Part shown: piece by piece, positions 9,781 to 18,786 of the stretch
Layout of the letters: each line of letters begins with the position of its first letter
How positions within the stretch are numbered: position 1 is the stretch's first letter
Assembly: GCA_013289615.1 (NCBI GenBank)
Contig: JABCZO010000002.1
Coordinates: 101,309-165,308, forward strand
DNA: 64,000 nucleotides
Source: Gammaproteobacteria bacterium
GTDB lineage: Bacteria; Pseudomonadota; Gammaproteobacteria; Steroidobacterales; Steroidobacteraceae
Direction: 5' to 3'
Program-made: the position numbers and the translations under genes
Notes under the pieces: generated by a model
Database searches by the model: none
What the model saw: the letters and a program-made list of their open reading frames with translations, nothing else
What the model was told of the DNA's origin: nothing

Positions 9781-11319
9781 TCAACGTCTTGCGAATAATC
9801 GAAATAGCCCCAAGAGCACTAGCACGATGATGACGGGTCCCGCAACGTCGACGAGCCACATGCCGTCCGAACGCAAGCCCGCACTAATTCCCATGAAGGC
9901 GAGGGGGTACATCACAACCGCGCGCCTTGCTACGACCGAACGCGCGATAGCCGAGTAGGCTCGGAGGGAAAGACCGTAAGTGACGGAGGCCAGCAGGACG
10001 CCGAACCACCCCAGGATGTAGTACCCGTCGACGAACACTCCGACGCCGACCGAACTACCGCGAAACCCTGTGACCTTCTCGTACAGATCCTCGCCGGCAT
10101 TACTCATGATCGGCTTGCCAGGAAATACCAACCTTGGGACGAAGATCCACATGGCGCGACCCAGATCGCCGCTGCCGCGCCCCTGATCATGCAAGTCCAC
10201 GGCGGCCTGCTGAGACGACAGGTAATTCAGGCGCGACCACCACGATCCGGCGATCTCTTGCTGTCTGTGATGGGATTCGCCGCCGGTGAAGTAAGTGACG
10301 GCAATGTCGAAGCGCTGCGTGAGGGTGGCGGGCGCAGGTTGACCTCTTCCTCGATAGACCAACTCGTTCCTGCCGAAGTCGATCATAGGGCCGATCAGCG
10401 CGTAAATCACGAAACCCACCAATACAGTGAATAATAGATTGCGCAGCTGCCGCCGGCGAAAATAGTTCCCAAGCCCAGCCGCGATGATGACAATGAGAAC
10501 TTCGGTCTTGTTGAACATCAGGAGTCCGGTTGTCACTTCGGTCAGGAGCAGTAGCTTGGCTAGCACGCCGATCCACCGTGGGCCGACATCCTTGTAGATC
10601 CAGCCGACGAGTATTGCGATCACAAGCAATCTCGCCAACTCATGGATTGCCCCGGCCGGAACGCTCTCCGTCAGACTCAGTTCGAACGGCACCACGAACA
10701 GATACTTCGCTACCATGCCGATGAGGAGGAACACGACGAAGACTCGCACCGGAGACACTCTTGCCCATCGCCGCGCCGCCGCATCCGCCACATTGGCCAA
10801 AGACGGAAATCTAGAGAAACAATACGCAAGTCCCGTCAATCCAATACCGATGAAATTGAGTCCCATCAGCCACATGGACTGCGTTGCATTGACCCAATAC
10901 CAGGATCTCGAGAAGTCGGCGGCCTCCGCCGGGCCGATGACGAACAGCAACGGTCCGAAGGCGTAATACACCGCGCAGGAAATCGCAAGAAATAGTCCAC
11001 TCTCGTACAGGATTCCGGCCGGCTCTGCCGCTAGGGTGCGGTAGACAAGATACCCGAGCATCGTCAGACTGACGATGCAAAACGGCGCGAGCCACCACCA
11101 TGCACTCGGAGCGACGAAAGATGCGAATTCGAGCGCAAAGAGTCCGAGAAAGAGATGGGCACCAAAAACCGCTACACCCAATCGCCGGAAGCATGGCCGA
11201 AGCAATTGCGCCCTTGGCCACCAGCCTCGCTGACGGACAGCAACGCCCGTGCGCTGTCCAACTTTTCGGCGCGACTCGATCGTTGCAGCATTGGCTGCTT
11301 CGTTCGGGCGATCAATCAA
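9781..11319 (-). CDS. Wzy-like oligosaccharide repeat-unit polymerase, polytopic membrane protein (copy 1, intact)
   Basis: 512 aa with many hydrophobic segments, in polysaccharide context; full frame ends ...FMGISAGLRSDGMWLVDVAGPVIIVLVLLGLFRLFARR. Confidence 0.65.
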   Translation of the reverse strand: MIDRPNEAANAATIESRRKVGQRTGVAVRQRGWWPRAQLLRPCFRRLGVAVFGAHLFLGLFALEFASFVAPSAWWWLAPFCIVSLTMLGYLVYRTLAAEPAGILYESGLFLAISCAVYYAFGPLLFVIGPAEAADFSRSWYWVNATQSMWLMGLNFIGIGLTGLAYCFSRFPSLANVADAAARRWARVSPVRVFVVFLLIGMVAKYLFVVPFELSLTESVPAGAIHELARLLVIAILVGWIYKDVGPRWIGVLAKLLLLTEVTTGLLMFNKTEVLIVIIAAGLGNYFRRRQLRNLLFTVLVGFVIYALIGPMIDFGRNELVYRGRGQPAPATLTQRFDIAVTYFTGGESHHRQQEIAGSWWSRLNYLSSQQAAVDLHDQGRGSGDLGRAMWIFVPRLVFPGKPIMSNAGEDLYEKVTGFRGSSVGVGVFVDGYYILGWFGVLLASVTYGLSLRAYSAIARSVVARRAVVMYPLAFMGISAGLRSDGMWLVDVAGPVIIVLVLLGLFRLFARR

Positions 11320-11404
11320 GCTCTTACGACCTCGGCAAGCGACGAAATGCGTCTCACGGCCCAGACTGGGACAGCTGAGTCGGTGTAATGAAGCTCCCCT
11401 TTTA
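9791..11404. repeat. Direct repeat copy 1 (about 1.6 kb) of the wzy-like region; partner at 22536-24147
   Basis: Line-by-line similarity from gcgaataatcg(a/g)gaatagccccaag to gtaatgaagctcccctttta. Offset drifts from 12745 to 12743 bp. Confidence 0.9.
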
Positions 11405-11466
11405 TCTTATTGCTCCCACACCGCCAATACACCACCCCGTGAAGCCACCAGTCACCCGCGCGGGCA

Positions 11467-11587
11467 TCCTCCCCAATTCTTGTCGATCGAGGATGCGAGG
11501 AGCAAAATCGAGGCGTGGCGGATCGATTACAACCTCCATCGCCCGCACAGCTCACTGTGTCACCTGACGTCCACGGAGTATCTGTAA
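11467..11587 (+). mobile_element. IS3-family OrfB (integrase) C-terminal remnant
   Basis: FLSIEDARSKIEAWRIDYNLHRPHSSLCHLTSTEYL*, the typical IS3 transposase tail. Confidence 0.8.
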
Positions 11588-11699
11588 CGGTCAGGACATG
11601 AGGACCACGAAGGCGCGATTTTCCAGCTCTAGATCGGACAAAAGCGGGACCAAGAACAAACCCAGGACTTTACGAGCTTATCCCCGGCACTAAATCTGG

Positions 11700-12485
11700 G
11701 TGCAGGTCATAATGGCAAAACGCTTCACACGTCCGTCCGCGCATTTCCTCTTTCGACTAAGTAACTTAGTGGAGCGCACTTCAGCGCATGCACAAGGGAA
11801 AGGCTACGGCACCTCAACCATTAAACAGGAAGTGAACCTTGTCCACAGAGTATTGGGGAGACGTCCTCGGCTTGCAATTGATATTGGCGGAAATATCGGC
11901 GATTACACGGCAGAACTTTTGACAAAGACTCCAGACCTCGAAATACACATGTTTGAACCGTCCTCTACAAATATTGATAAGCTAAAAACGCGCTTTTCCG
12001 CCGACAACAATGTAACGCTCGTACCATATGCCGTTTCAAATTCAGTTGGGTCCGCAACTCTGTTTTCCGACAAACCTGGATCTGGATTAGGTAGTCTGAT
12101 TAAGAGAAAACTTGACCACTTCGGTATTGAATTTGACTTTTCAGAAACTGTAACCACTCTACGATTTGAGGAATATTGGAATGAGCAACTTCATCGGCGG
12201 AATATCGATATTGTGAAGATGGATATTGAAGGCCACGAGCTCGCCGCTTTGCAGGGATTTGGGGAGGCTATTCGAGCAACCAGTGTTCTTCAGTTTGAGT
12301 TCGGCGGTTGCAACATAGACACAAGAACGTTCTTTCAAGACTTCTGGTATTTTTTCGATGACAATGGCTTCGAAATATACCGAATAACTCCCCTGGGTCT
12401 AGAGAGCATTGAACGCTATCGGGAAAGCGACGAATTCTTCGCAACTACTAACTTTATTGGGGCCAATCGGCAGCCAATATCATGA
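11700..12485 (+). CDS. FkbM family methyltransferase
   Basis: 261 aa; LAIDIGGNIGDYTAELLTKTPDLEIHMFEPSSTNIDKLK...IDIVKMDIEGHELAALQGFGEAI. Visibly more AT-rich than its neighbours. Confidence 0.85.
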   Translation: MQVIMAKRFTRPSAHFLFRLSNLVERTSAHAQGKGYGTSTIKQEVNLVHRVLGRRPRLAIDIGGNIGDYTAELLTKTPDLEIHMFEPSSTNIDKLKTRFSADNNVTLVPYAVSNSVGSATLFSDKPGSGLGSLIKRKLDHFGIEFDFSETVTTLRFEEYWNEQLHRRNIDIVKMDIEGHELAALQGFGEAIRATSVLQFEFGGCNIDTRTFFQDFWYFFDDNGFEIYRITPLGLESIERYRESDEFFATTNFIGANRQPIS

Positions 12486-12526
12486 CTTGCTCCTGGCTGA
12501 ATCTCGATCGCTTCGTAACCGTCCGC

Positions 12527-12808
12527 TCAGGGCCGTCTTGACTTGCGTCTTGGTGCCGGCTTGAACCCACCTGGCGGATTGACCTCGTCGACCGTGATGC
12601 TGCTTTCCGCCGCCGTCTCGATGGCGCGGTCCAGTCGACCCAAGAGCTCGAGTAGGTTCTCCCCGTCACGTTGAGCGAGCATCGCGTAACACAGGTGAGA
12701 GTCTGCAGCCGCAGCAACGCACCCGACGTCGGCACCGATGTCACCGATAGTGATGCTGCCGTGGTTTGCGATGAGCCACTCGATGTTAGAGAACGTCGAG
12801 GAAGTCAG
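12527..12808 (-). CDS. Small IS66-associated accessory ORF downstream of tnpC
   Basis: Frame ...[85 protein letters not shown] lies inside the element. Start codon unclear. Confidence 0.5.
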   Translation of the reverse strand: MTSSTFSNIEWLIANHGSITIGDIGADVGCVAAAADSHLCYAMLAQRDGENLLELLGRLDRAIETAAESSITVDEVNPPGGFKPAPRRKSRRP

Positions 12809-14358
12809 GCCGCCAGCCTTGTGGTCGCCGGGGAGGCGAGGTGTACGTTCCACGGAAGCAACTCCTCGATGCGATTGATCGGATGTTCGGCGATCTGCCC
12901 GATTACCTGACGCAGGTAGGCTTCCGGATCGAGCGCGTTGAGCTTCGCCGTCCCAATGAGCGTGTAAATCGCCGCGGCCCGCTCTCCGCCGTCGTCGGAG
13001 CCGGCGAAGAGCCAGTTCTTGCGCCCCAAGGCGACGGCACGCAGCGAGCGCTCGGCAGCGTTGTTGTCGGCCTCGAGTCGGCCGTCGTCGCGGTAGCGCG
13101 TCAGCGCGACCCAGTTCGAGAGCGCGTAGCGGATCGCCTTGGCAAGTTCGCTCTTCTTCGCCAGCGTGGTGGCTGTCGTGTGCAGCCACTCGTGCAGGGA
13201 CTCAAGCTGCGGTCCCGCGCGCGCCTGGCGCACCACGCGTCGCTCATCGGGCAGTCGACCGCGGACATCGTCTTCGATCTCGTAGAGCCGTCCGATCCGC
13301 TCGAGCGCTTCCAGAGCGATCGGCGAGGCGAGCGAGACGTGGATGTCGTAGAACTTGCGGCGCACGTGCGCCCAGCAGGCCGCCTCCTGGATTTTCTCGC
13401 CGTAGAGACGGTCAAAGCCGGCATAAGCATCCGCTTGCAGCACGCCGGTGAAGCTCGCCAAGTGCGCCCGAGGGCGCTCTCCCTTGCGATCCGGGCTATA
13501 GCGGAAGAACACCGCCGGTGCATCCTGGCTTCCCGCCGGCCGGTCATCGCGTACGTACGTCCACAGCCGCCCCTGCTTGGTGGTGCCACGGCCCGGACAC
13601 AGCACCGGCACCGGAGTGTCATCGCCGTGGATCTTATGGGCCCCGAGGACGTAGCGGCCGATCGCGTTCACCAGAGGCTCGAGGAGCGCACTGGCACCGC
13701 CCACCCAGTCGGCAAGGGTCGATCGGTCCAGATCTATCCCCTCGCGGGCAAAGATCTGGCTCTGGCGATACAGCGGCAAGTGATCGGAATACTTCGACAC
13801 CAGCACGTGCGCGAGCAGTCCAGGACCGGCAAGGCCCCGCTCGATCGGCCGGCTCGGTGCGCCAGGCTGCACGATCTTCTGACAAGCGCTGCAGGAGAGC
13901 TTCGGCCGCACATGGCGGATCACCTTGAAGCGCGCCGGCACGTACTCGAGTATCTCGGAGACATCCTCCCCGAGCGCTCGCAGCTCCCCGCCACAGGCGG
14001 GGCACGCACACGGGTTCTCGTGCACGATCTGCTCCCGGGGCAGCTGCTCGGGCAGCGGCCGGCGCACCGGCTTCTCGGCGGGCGGCTTCGGCGCCGGTCG
14101 CACCTGGGCGGGCTTGGCGGCAAGGCTCGCCTCCAAGTCCTCGATCGACAGCTGCATCTGAACGAGCTCGCGATCGAGCTGCTCGGAGGAACGGCCGTAC
14201 TTGATGCGCTTCAAGTAGGCGATCTGGAAGCGCAGCTTCTCGAGCTCGAGGTTCTTGAAAAGCAGGAGCGCTTCGGCGGCTTCGAGCTGGGCGCTGCGTT
14301 CGAGGATGATGCCCCTGAGGGCTTCGACATCGTTCGGAAGATCTGCCGCTTCAGGCAT
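12805..14358 (-). CDS. tnpC: IS66 family transposase TnpC
   Basis: 517 aa; [120 protein letters not shown]. Confidence 0.95.
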   Translation of the reverse strand: MPEAADLPNDVEALRGIILERSAQLEAAEALLLFKNLELEKLRFQIAYLKRIKYGRSSEQLDRELVQMQLSIEDLEASLAAKPAQVRPAPKPPAEKPVRRPLPEQLPREQIVHENPCACPACGGELRALGEDVSEILEYVPARFKVIRHVRPKLSCSACQKIVQPGAPSRPIERGLAGPGLLAHVLVSKYSDHLPLYRQSQIFAREGIDLDRSTLADWVGGASALLEPLVNAIGRYVLGAHKIHGDDTPVPVLCPGRGTTKQGRLWTYVRDDRPAGSQDAPAVFFRYSPDRKGERPRAHLASFTGVLQADAYAGFDRLYGEKIQEAACWAHVRRKFYDIHVSLASPIALEALERIGRLYEIEDDVRGRLPDERRVVRQARAGPQLESLHEWLHTTATTLAKKSELAKAIRYALSNWVALTRYRDDGRLEADNNAAERSLRAVALGRKNWLFAGSDDGGERAAAIYTLIGTAKLNALDPEAYLRQVIGQIAEHPINRIEELLPWNVHLASPATTRLAA

Positions 14359-14420
14359 GCGCCATTATATCAAGCTCAGCTGTATCTAGCGAGAGCTAAA
14401 GCCTATGAAATAAGGCCTTT

Positions 14421-14768
14421 CTACACCGCGACGTGCGGATCGTACGTGCGCTCGACGCGCCTCCAATCGATCCCTTCCAGAAGCATTGACAGTTGCGCGG
14501 CACTCAGCTCGACGGTACCGTGCGTGGCTTGCGGCCACACGAAGCGACCGCGCTCGAGCCGCTTCGCGAACAAACAAAATCCATCTCCCGACCACCATAG
14601 GATCTTCACTCGGTCCCCTGCGCGGCCGCGAAAGACGAAGAGCTGCCCGCCGAATGGATCTTCGGCAAGGTGCGTCTGCACGAGCGCGGCGAGTCCATCG
14701 AAGCCCTTGCGCATGTCCGTCGCCCCGGCAGCGAGCCACACGTTCACGCCCGCAGGCAGCGCGATCAT
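14421..14768 (-). CDS. tnpB: IS66 accessory protein TnpB
   Basis: 115 aa; VNVWLAAGATDMRKGFDGLAALVQTHLAEDPFGGQLFVFRGRAGDRVKILWWSGDGFCLFAKRLERGRF. Confidence 0.95.
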   Translation of the reverse strand: MIALPAGVNVWLAAGATDMRKGFDGLAALVQTHLAEDPFGGQLFVFRGRAGDRVKILWWSGDGFCLFAKRLERGRFVWPQATHGTVELSAAQLSMLLEGIDWRRVERTYDPHVAV

Positions 14769-15172
14769 CGTCGCGCCAGGCTCTTGAACACTCGCTCGAG
14801 CGCGTTAGCATCGACGCAACCATGAACGCGAACCCGCACCCCGCCGGGAAACTCGACCTCGATGCTGCCGGCCGCTTCCGTGCGGCTCGAGGGCAACTTC
14901 GCAGTCGGCACAACGGTAGGACTCTCCACTCTCACCGGCACCAATGCGGAACTCCCGGCGCTCTCGGCACGCAGCAGCCCTCGCTGGGCCAAGCGCCGCC
15001 AGCCAAACACCACGTTGTGGTTAATCCCGTGTGCGCGGGCCACATCGGCGATCGATGCGCCGGGCCGTCGCGTCTCTTCGAGAATGCTCAGCTTCTCCGC
15101 GACCAAGTACCGTCGCCGCGGCCCGGTTCGCCGACCGAGCTTGTCCGTCTTGGTATCAACGGAGGTATCCAC
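14765..15172 (-). CDS. tnpA: IS66 TnpA-like HTH protein
   Basis: MDTSVDTKTDKLGRRTGPRRRYLVAEKLSILEETRRPGASIADVARAHGINHNVVFGWRRLAQ. GTG start at 15172 preferred (AGGAG just upstream). The track start at 15199 lies next to an inverted repeat. Confidence 0.85.
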   Translation of the reverse strand: MDTSVDTKTDKLGRRTGPRRRYLVAEKLSILEETRRPGASIADVARAHGINHNVVFGWRRLAQRGLLRAESAGSSALVPVRVESPTVVPTAKLPSSRTEAAGSIEVEFPGGVRVRVHGCVDANALERVFKSLARR

Positions 15173-15479
15173 GTAACTCCTACGCGGACACCTAGCCACG
15201 TGTCCGCCTATCTGCTACGTGACATCATGTACATGTCCGCCACTTGCGGCTACGCGGCCAAGACCGGACGGTTACATCGCTTCATTCGGTCCTCCTCCTC
15301 CTCCATAGGGTTGGTGGGACGGTAATCGACCGCTATTTTCTAGTTTATGTCAGTCCAGATTCGTGGGAGAAAACCACCAGTACAGACGCTAGGGCGCTAG
15401 CGCTCAGGCAGAAAGCTTCGCAAGGCTATGAGATGGATTCACGAGCATACGTGACATCACAGTGCAATCAATGTGGCCA

Positions 15480-16718
15480 TCATTTCTGATCGAATGAAAT
15501 GGCGCCCAGCGTCCGGAACACGCGTGTCCATCGTGCCACGTATGTGTGATCCCTCAAACATCGTTCACGCGCCGCGTGGCGAATGTCAGCCGCGACCTGC
15601 TGATTGTCCAACGTCGCTTGGATGACTTGCGCGCAGTCTTCGATATCCCTGTAAGTCAGGATTTCCCTACCAACGTCGAACACAAGCGACAGCTCAGGAT
15701 TGTGCTGAGTAAGGTAAAGAGCCCCGGTCATGGGCACTTCGAAATCCCGTCCCTTGAGGCATAACAGATTTTTCGAGAAACCTATTCCGCCAAAACCCAG
15801 GTTAATGCGACTCCTGCCATAGATGCCGTTCATATCCTCGTTGCTGATCGCACCATTCGCCCACCCCTTACCGAAACAGATGACATTGATACCGTGGCGG
15901 CGCAGTCCTTCCACAAGCTTGGGGCGCCAACCGTAGCAGGCACCGACGAACGAAACATCATACTTGAATGGAATGTCGAGCGGCCTGCACCAATCCGGGT
16001 CAGCCGCCTCGGGATGAAACATGCTCAGACCCCCGTGTACGAAGTACTTAAGCATCCCATTGGGATCACTGGTCAGATTCAGGTCAACTGCATGCGCGAT
16101 CGAGGCCGTGCTGGCGTATCGACCCCCCCGCATGGGGCCCGGCCAGCGGATTTTGTCGTCGAAGCAGAAATTCGTGATGATCGCCCCGTGAGTTGCCATC
16201 TCAAGCAGCGTTTCCGGTGCAACCGTGTAGCCGGAGACATAAGCGACCACGACGTCGATTGGGCGCTGGCGATTCGCCGAATGGAACGCCTGCAGCAATT
16301 CCCGGTTCATGACGTCGCGCTTCCGCAACCAATCTGACGCAAAGTTATCGAAACCGTGTGACCTCCATTCATACATGGAAACCTGGCCGAATGGGGCCAA
16401 AGCCTTCGGAAGTACGGCCTCCCAGTTGTAAAGTGGAAACGTCAGAAATATGTGTAGACCGCCCAATGGTTTGGGCCAATGCAAGCGCGCCTGCCTGTCG
16501 GCAACTCGGCTCGTCAACGCCGCTTGAAGATGCGGTCCTTCTGGAACGATCGTGCCTCGTGGTCTCGCGTATGCCGAGTAGCGCTGGCGCGTCGTAGCCG
16601 CATCGCGCTCGACCATCCACGCTTTCAATCTGGCGTTCGCAGCGACTGCCAGCGGAATCCTCTTCAACTTTGCGCTCAGAGCCCTCATTGGGCTGCTATT
16701 TCCAGCCTTGATAACCAA
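15480..16718 (-). CDS. CgeB-like glycosyltransferase family protein
   Basis: 412 aa; HIFLTFPLYNWEAVLPKALAPFGQVSMYEWRSHGF...DVSFVGACYGWRPKLVEGLRRHGINVICFGKGWANGAIS...RINLGFGGIG...KGRDFEVPMTGALYLTQHNPEL. Confidence 0.75.
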   Translation of the reverse strand: MVIKAGNSSPMRALSAKLKRIPLAVAANARLKAWMVERDAATTRQRYSAYARPRGTIVPEGPHLQAALTSRVADRQARLHWPKPLGGLHIFLTFPLYNWEAVLPKALAPFGQVSMYEWRSHGFDNFASDWLRKRDVMNRELLQAFHSANRQRPIDVVVAYVSGYTVAPETLLEMATHGAIITNFCFDDKIRWPGPMRGGRYASTASIAHAVDLNLTSDPNGMLKYFVHGGLSMFHPEAADPDWCRPLDIPFKYDVSFVGACYGWRPKLVEGLRRHGINVICFGKGWANGAISNEDMNGIYGRSRINLGFGGIGFSKNLLCLKGRDFEVPMTGALYLTQHNPELSLVFDVGREILTYRDIEDCAQVIQATLDNQQVAADIRHAARERCLRDHTYVARWTRVFRTLGAISFDQK

Positions 16719-17457
16719 AAAGCGAAGATGATTCTTTCACAAATACTAGATCCGATTGAATCAGATCGAGATCTGACGCGCGTTGCACATAGGAGCACAG
16801 ATCGTAAATTCGAAAACCCCTTTCGGCGACATACGCGATGATCTCATGCGCAAGTGCGCCCTCCTTATAGAGTCTGCGAAACGATACCTCCAAGATAAGC
16901 ATCTCGGTGGCTTCGAGACATCGGGTGGCGCCCCTTAATACCTCAAGCTCATAGCCCTGCACGTCGGCCTTCAACAAAACTGGAGCAACGCATTTCTGGG
17001 ATTCCCATATGAAGTCTGCGGTCGTGACCTCTACTGTCCTTCGGGCGCCTGGAAAGTCTTCGCTATACAAGAAACTAGATTGATCGCCGTGTTCGTACAA
17101 TTCGAGTGTGCCCGCCTGCGCTCCAGTCGCTCCGCACCAAGCTGTGATGCGCTTGTCACTGCTAGCCATTGCCAATAATGCATCGCGGTTGCCCTCCAGG
17201 GGATCCACCAGAACATATCTTGCTTCCCCATAAATGCTCCGGCACTCGCGTGTCCATATCCCGTTAGAAGCGCCGATGTCGAAGATCAGCTCCGGCGAAA
17301 AGCCGCGCGCTTTTGCTCTCTGCAACGTGTCGCGCATGCCTCGAGGCCCCCAGTTCACATTCACAACTCGAGTCCCGAGCCGTCTTGCGACCGCATTGAT
17401 CAGCGATTTGCCGTGGTCATGCCACTTCAACCTGCGTCTCCGGTCGACCGCATACAT
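16696..17457 (-). CDS. FkbM family methyltransferase
   Basis: 253 aa; LIFDIGASNGIWTRECRSIYGEARYVLVDPLEGN...CVAPVLLKADVQGYELEVLRGATRCLEATEMLILEVSF. Confidence 0.85.
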   Translation of the reverse strand: MYAVDRRRRLKWHDHGKSLINAVARRLGTRVVNVNWGPRGMRDTLQRAKARGFSPELIFDIGASNGIWTRECRSIYGEARYVLVDPLEGNRDALLAMASSDKRITAWCGATGAQAGTLELYEHGDQSSFLYSEDFPGARRTVEVTTADFIWESQKCVAPVLLKADVQGYELEVLRGATRCLEATEMLILEVSFRRLYKEGALAHEIIAYVAERGFRIYDLCSYVQRASDLDLIQSDLVFVKESSSLFGYQGWK

Positions 17458-17834
17458 TGAAACGGGGGCTTGAGCCTAATGCAATGCTTGCTGACTTTGC
17501 CGAGGATTCTCGCAGTCTCGCGCGAGGGGTTGAAGATCCGATTCGACTCTGGGATCTCGAAGTGACTGGGCCGGGTGGATCGTGGATGTCGGCGTAGCAG
17601 CGCGCCGGCAGCATTCGGATCTCAATGTCGTGATCGCAGCTGCGCACGGTTACCTCGCTGCAGGGTGCCGCTGGTTTGGCTGCGTAATAGGATCGATCCA
17701 CCTGCACCCGGCCGCTGTCATCCACGGTGCGCGTCTCCTGCCTGTCAGTCTCAGCCTCGTAAGGTCCGTTCTTTGAGCTTGGTCCCGTAGTAGGTCGCCT
17801 CAAAGCAGGAAATTCGCAGCTTCCTTGTCCTCAG

Positions 17835-18255
17835 TTCCTGATCGTTTCAGATACTCCCTGGGTGTCAGTTGACCCAGCGAGCTGTGTGGTCGATGCAAGT
17901 TATAATCGACCCGCTCATTCGTCGCGTAGCTCCAGTTAAACAATTCGATGAAGCCGTTCTCCTTAGGTTTCCCGGGTCGGTGAGATCGATCATTATACCG
18001 TGCCGGAATGCCAAGTCATCAAGGGCTCGTGAGGTGATCGGTCCCATGATCGACCGTGATTGTCCTGGGCTTTTCGTGCTTGGCGAACGCTCTGGCCAGT
18101 GCGGCGGCCATTGCGTTACCCGACATGCTTTGGGCCGTCTCCAGGATGGGACTCCAGCGACTCCATTGATCGAAGACGGTGAGCACCCGGAAGGTTCTAC
18201 CATCCATCAATGCATCATGGACCAATGGGATCGTCCGCTCGGCGTAACCTGACAA
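17835..18255 (-). mobile_element. Degenerate IS3-family OrfB remnant (minus strand, frameshifted)
   Basis: Minus frames give IPLVHDALMDGRTFRVLTVFDQWSRWSPILETAQSMSGNAMAAALARAFAKHEKPRTITVDHGT, then after a frame change NERVDYNLHRPHSSLGQLTPREYLKRSGTEDKEAANFLL. Confidence 0.8.
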
Positions 18256-18695
18256 TCGTCGATGATTTCACCAAGGCGGTCGTCGACGTTGTCGTCGACC
18301 GCGGGATCTCCGGTCAGTATGTCACCCGGGTACTCGATGCGGCAGCGCACTTTTGCGAGCTGCCGAAAATCATCCGGACCCATTAGGGTCCGGAGTTCAC
18401 CGGCAATACCATGGACACCTGGGCGTATCAGCGTTGAATTGAGCTGCGATTGATAGAGGCGGGCAAGCCGACTCAAAACGCATACGTCGAGAGCTTCAAC
18501 GGCAAGTTCCGAGACGAGTGCTTGAACGAGCACTGCCTCCGTACACTCGCCGAGGCTCGCACCGCCGGCGCCGCCTGCCGCGCGGATTACAACCAGGGTC
18601 GCCGCAAGCGCGCTCGAATATCGGACCCCGCAGAGTTCGCAGCTGCTTGGCGCTCCCGGCATGCCGGGAGCGCCAAGCAGATGGCACAGAGTTGA
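18256..18695 (+). mobile_element. Degenerate IS3-family OrfB remnant (plus strand, two in-frame stops)
   Basis: FTKAVVDVVVDRGISGQYVTRVLDAAAHFCELPKIIRTH*GPEFTGNTMDTWAYQR*IELRLIEAGKPTQNAYVESFNGKFRDECLNEHCLRTLAEARTAGAACRADYN. Confidence 0.85.
18643..18680. repeat. Perfect 38-bp palindrome
   Basis: CTGCTTGGCGCTCCCGGCATGCCGGGAGCGCCAAGCAG equals its own reverse complement. Confidence 0.97.
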
Positions 18696-18786
18696 GGTAA
18701 CGTCACAATTTGGGAGTTTACGAGCTTATCTTCGGCAATAAACTTCTGGGCGACTCTCAAAGGAGGCCCGGGATATACTTGATTCG

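Larger units (their letters stand above)
12515..15275 (-). mobile_element. Complete IS66-family insertion sequence
   Basis: Ends GTAACCGTCCGCTCAGGGCCGTC (12515 inward) and GTAACCGTCCGGTCTTGGCCGCG (reverse complement from 15275). Flanked by the perfect 8-bp duplication atcgcttc (12507-12514 and 15276-15283). Encodes tnpA/tnpB/tnpC. Confidence 0.95.

Noticed and set aside
12841-14787. 648-aa plus-strand ORF across the IS66 element
   Set aside because: Antisense to tnpC/tnpB; no recognisable motifs; high-GC shadow frame.
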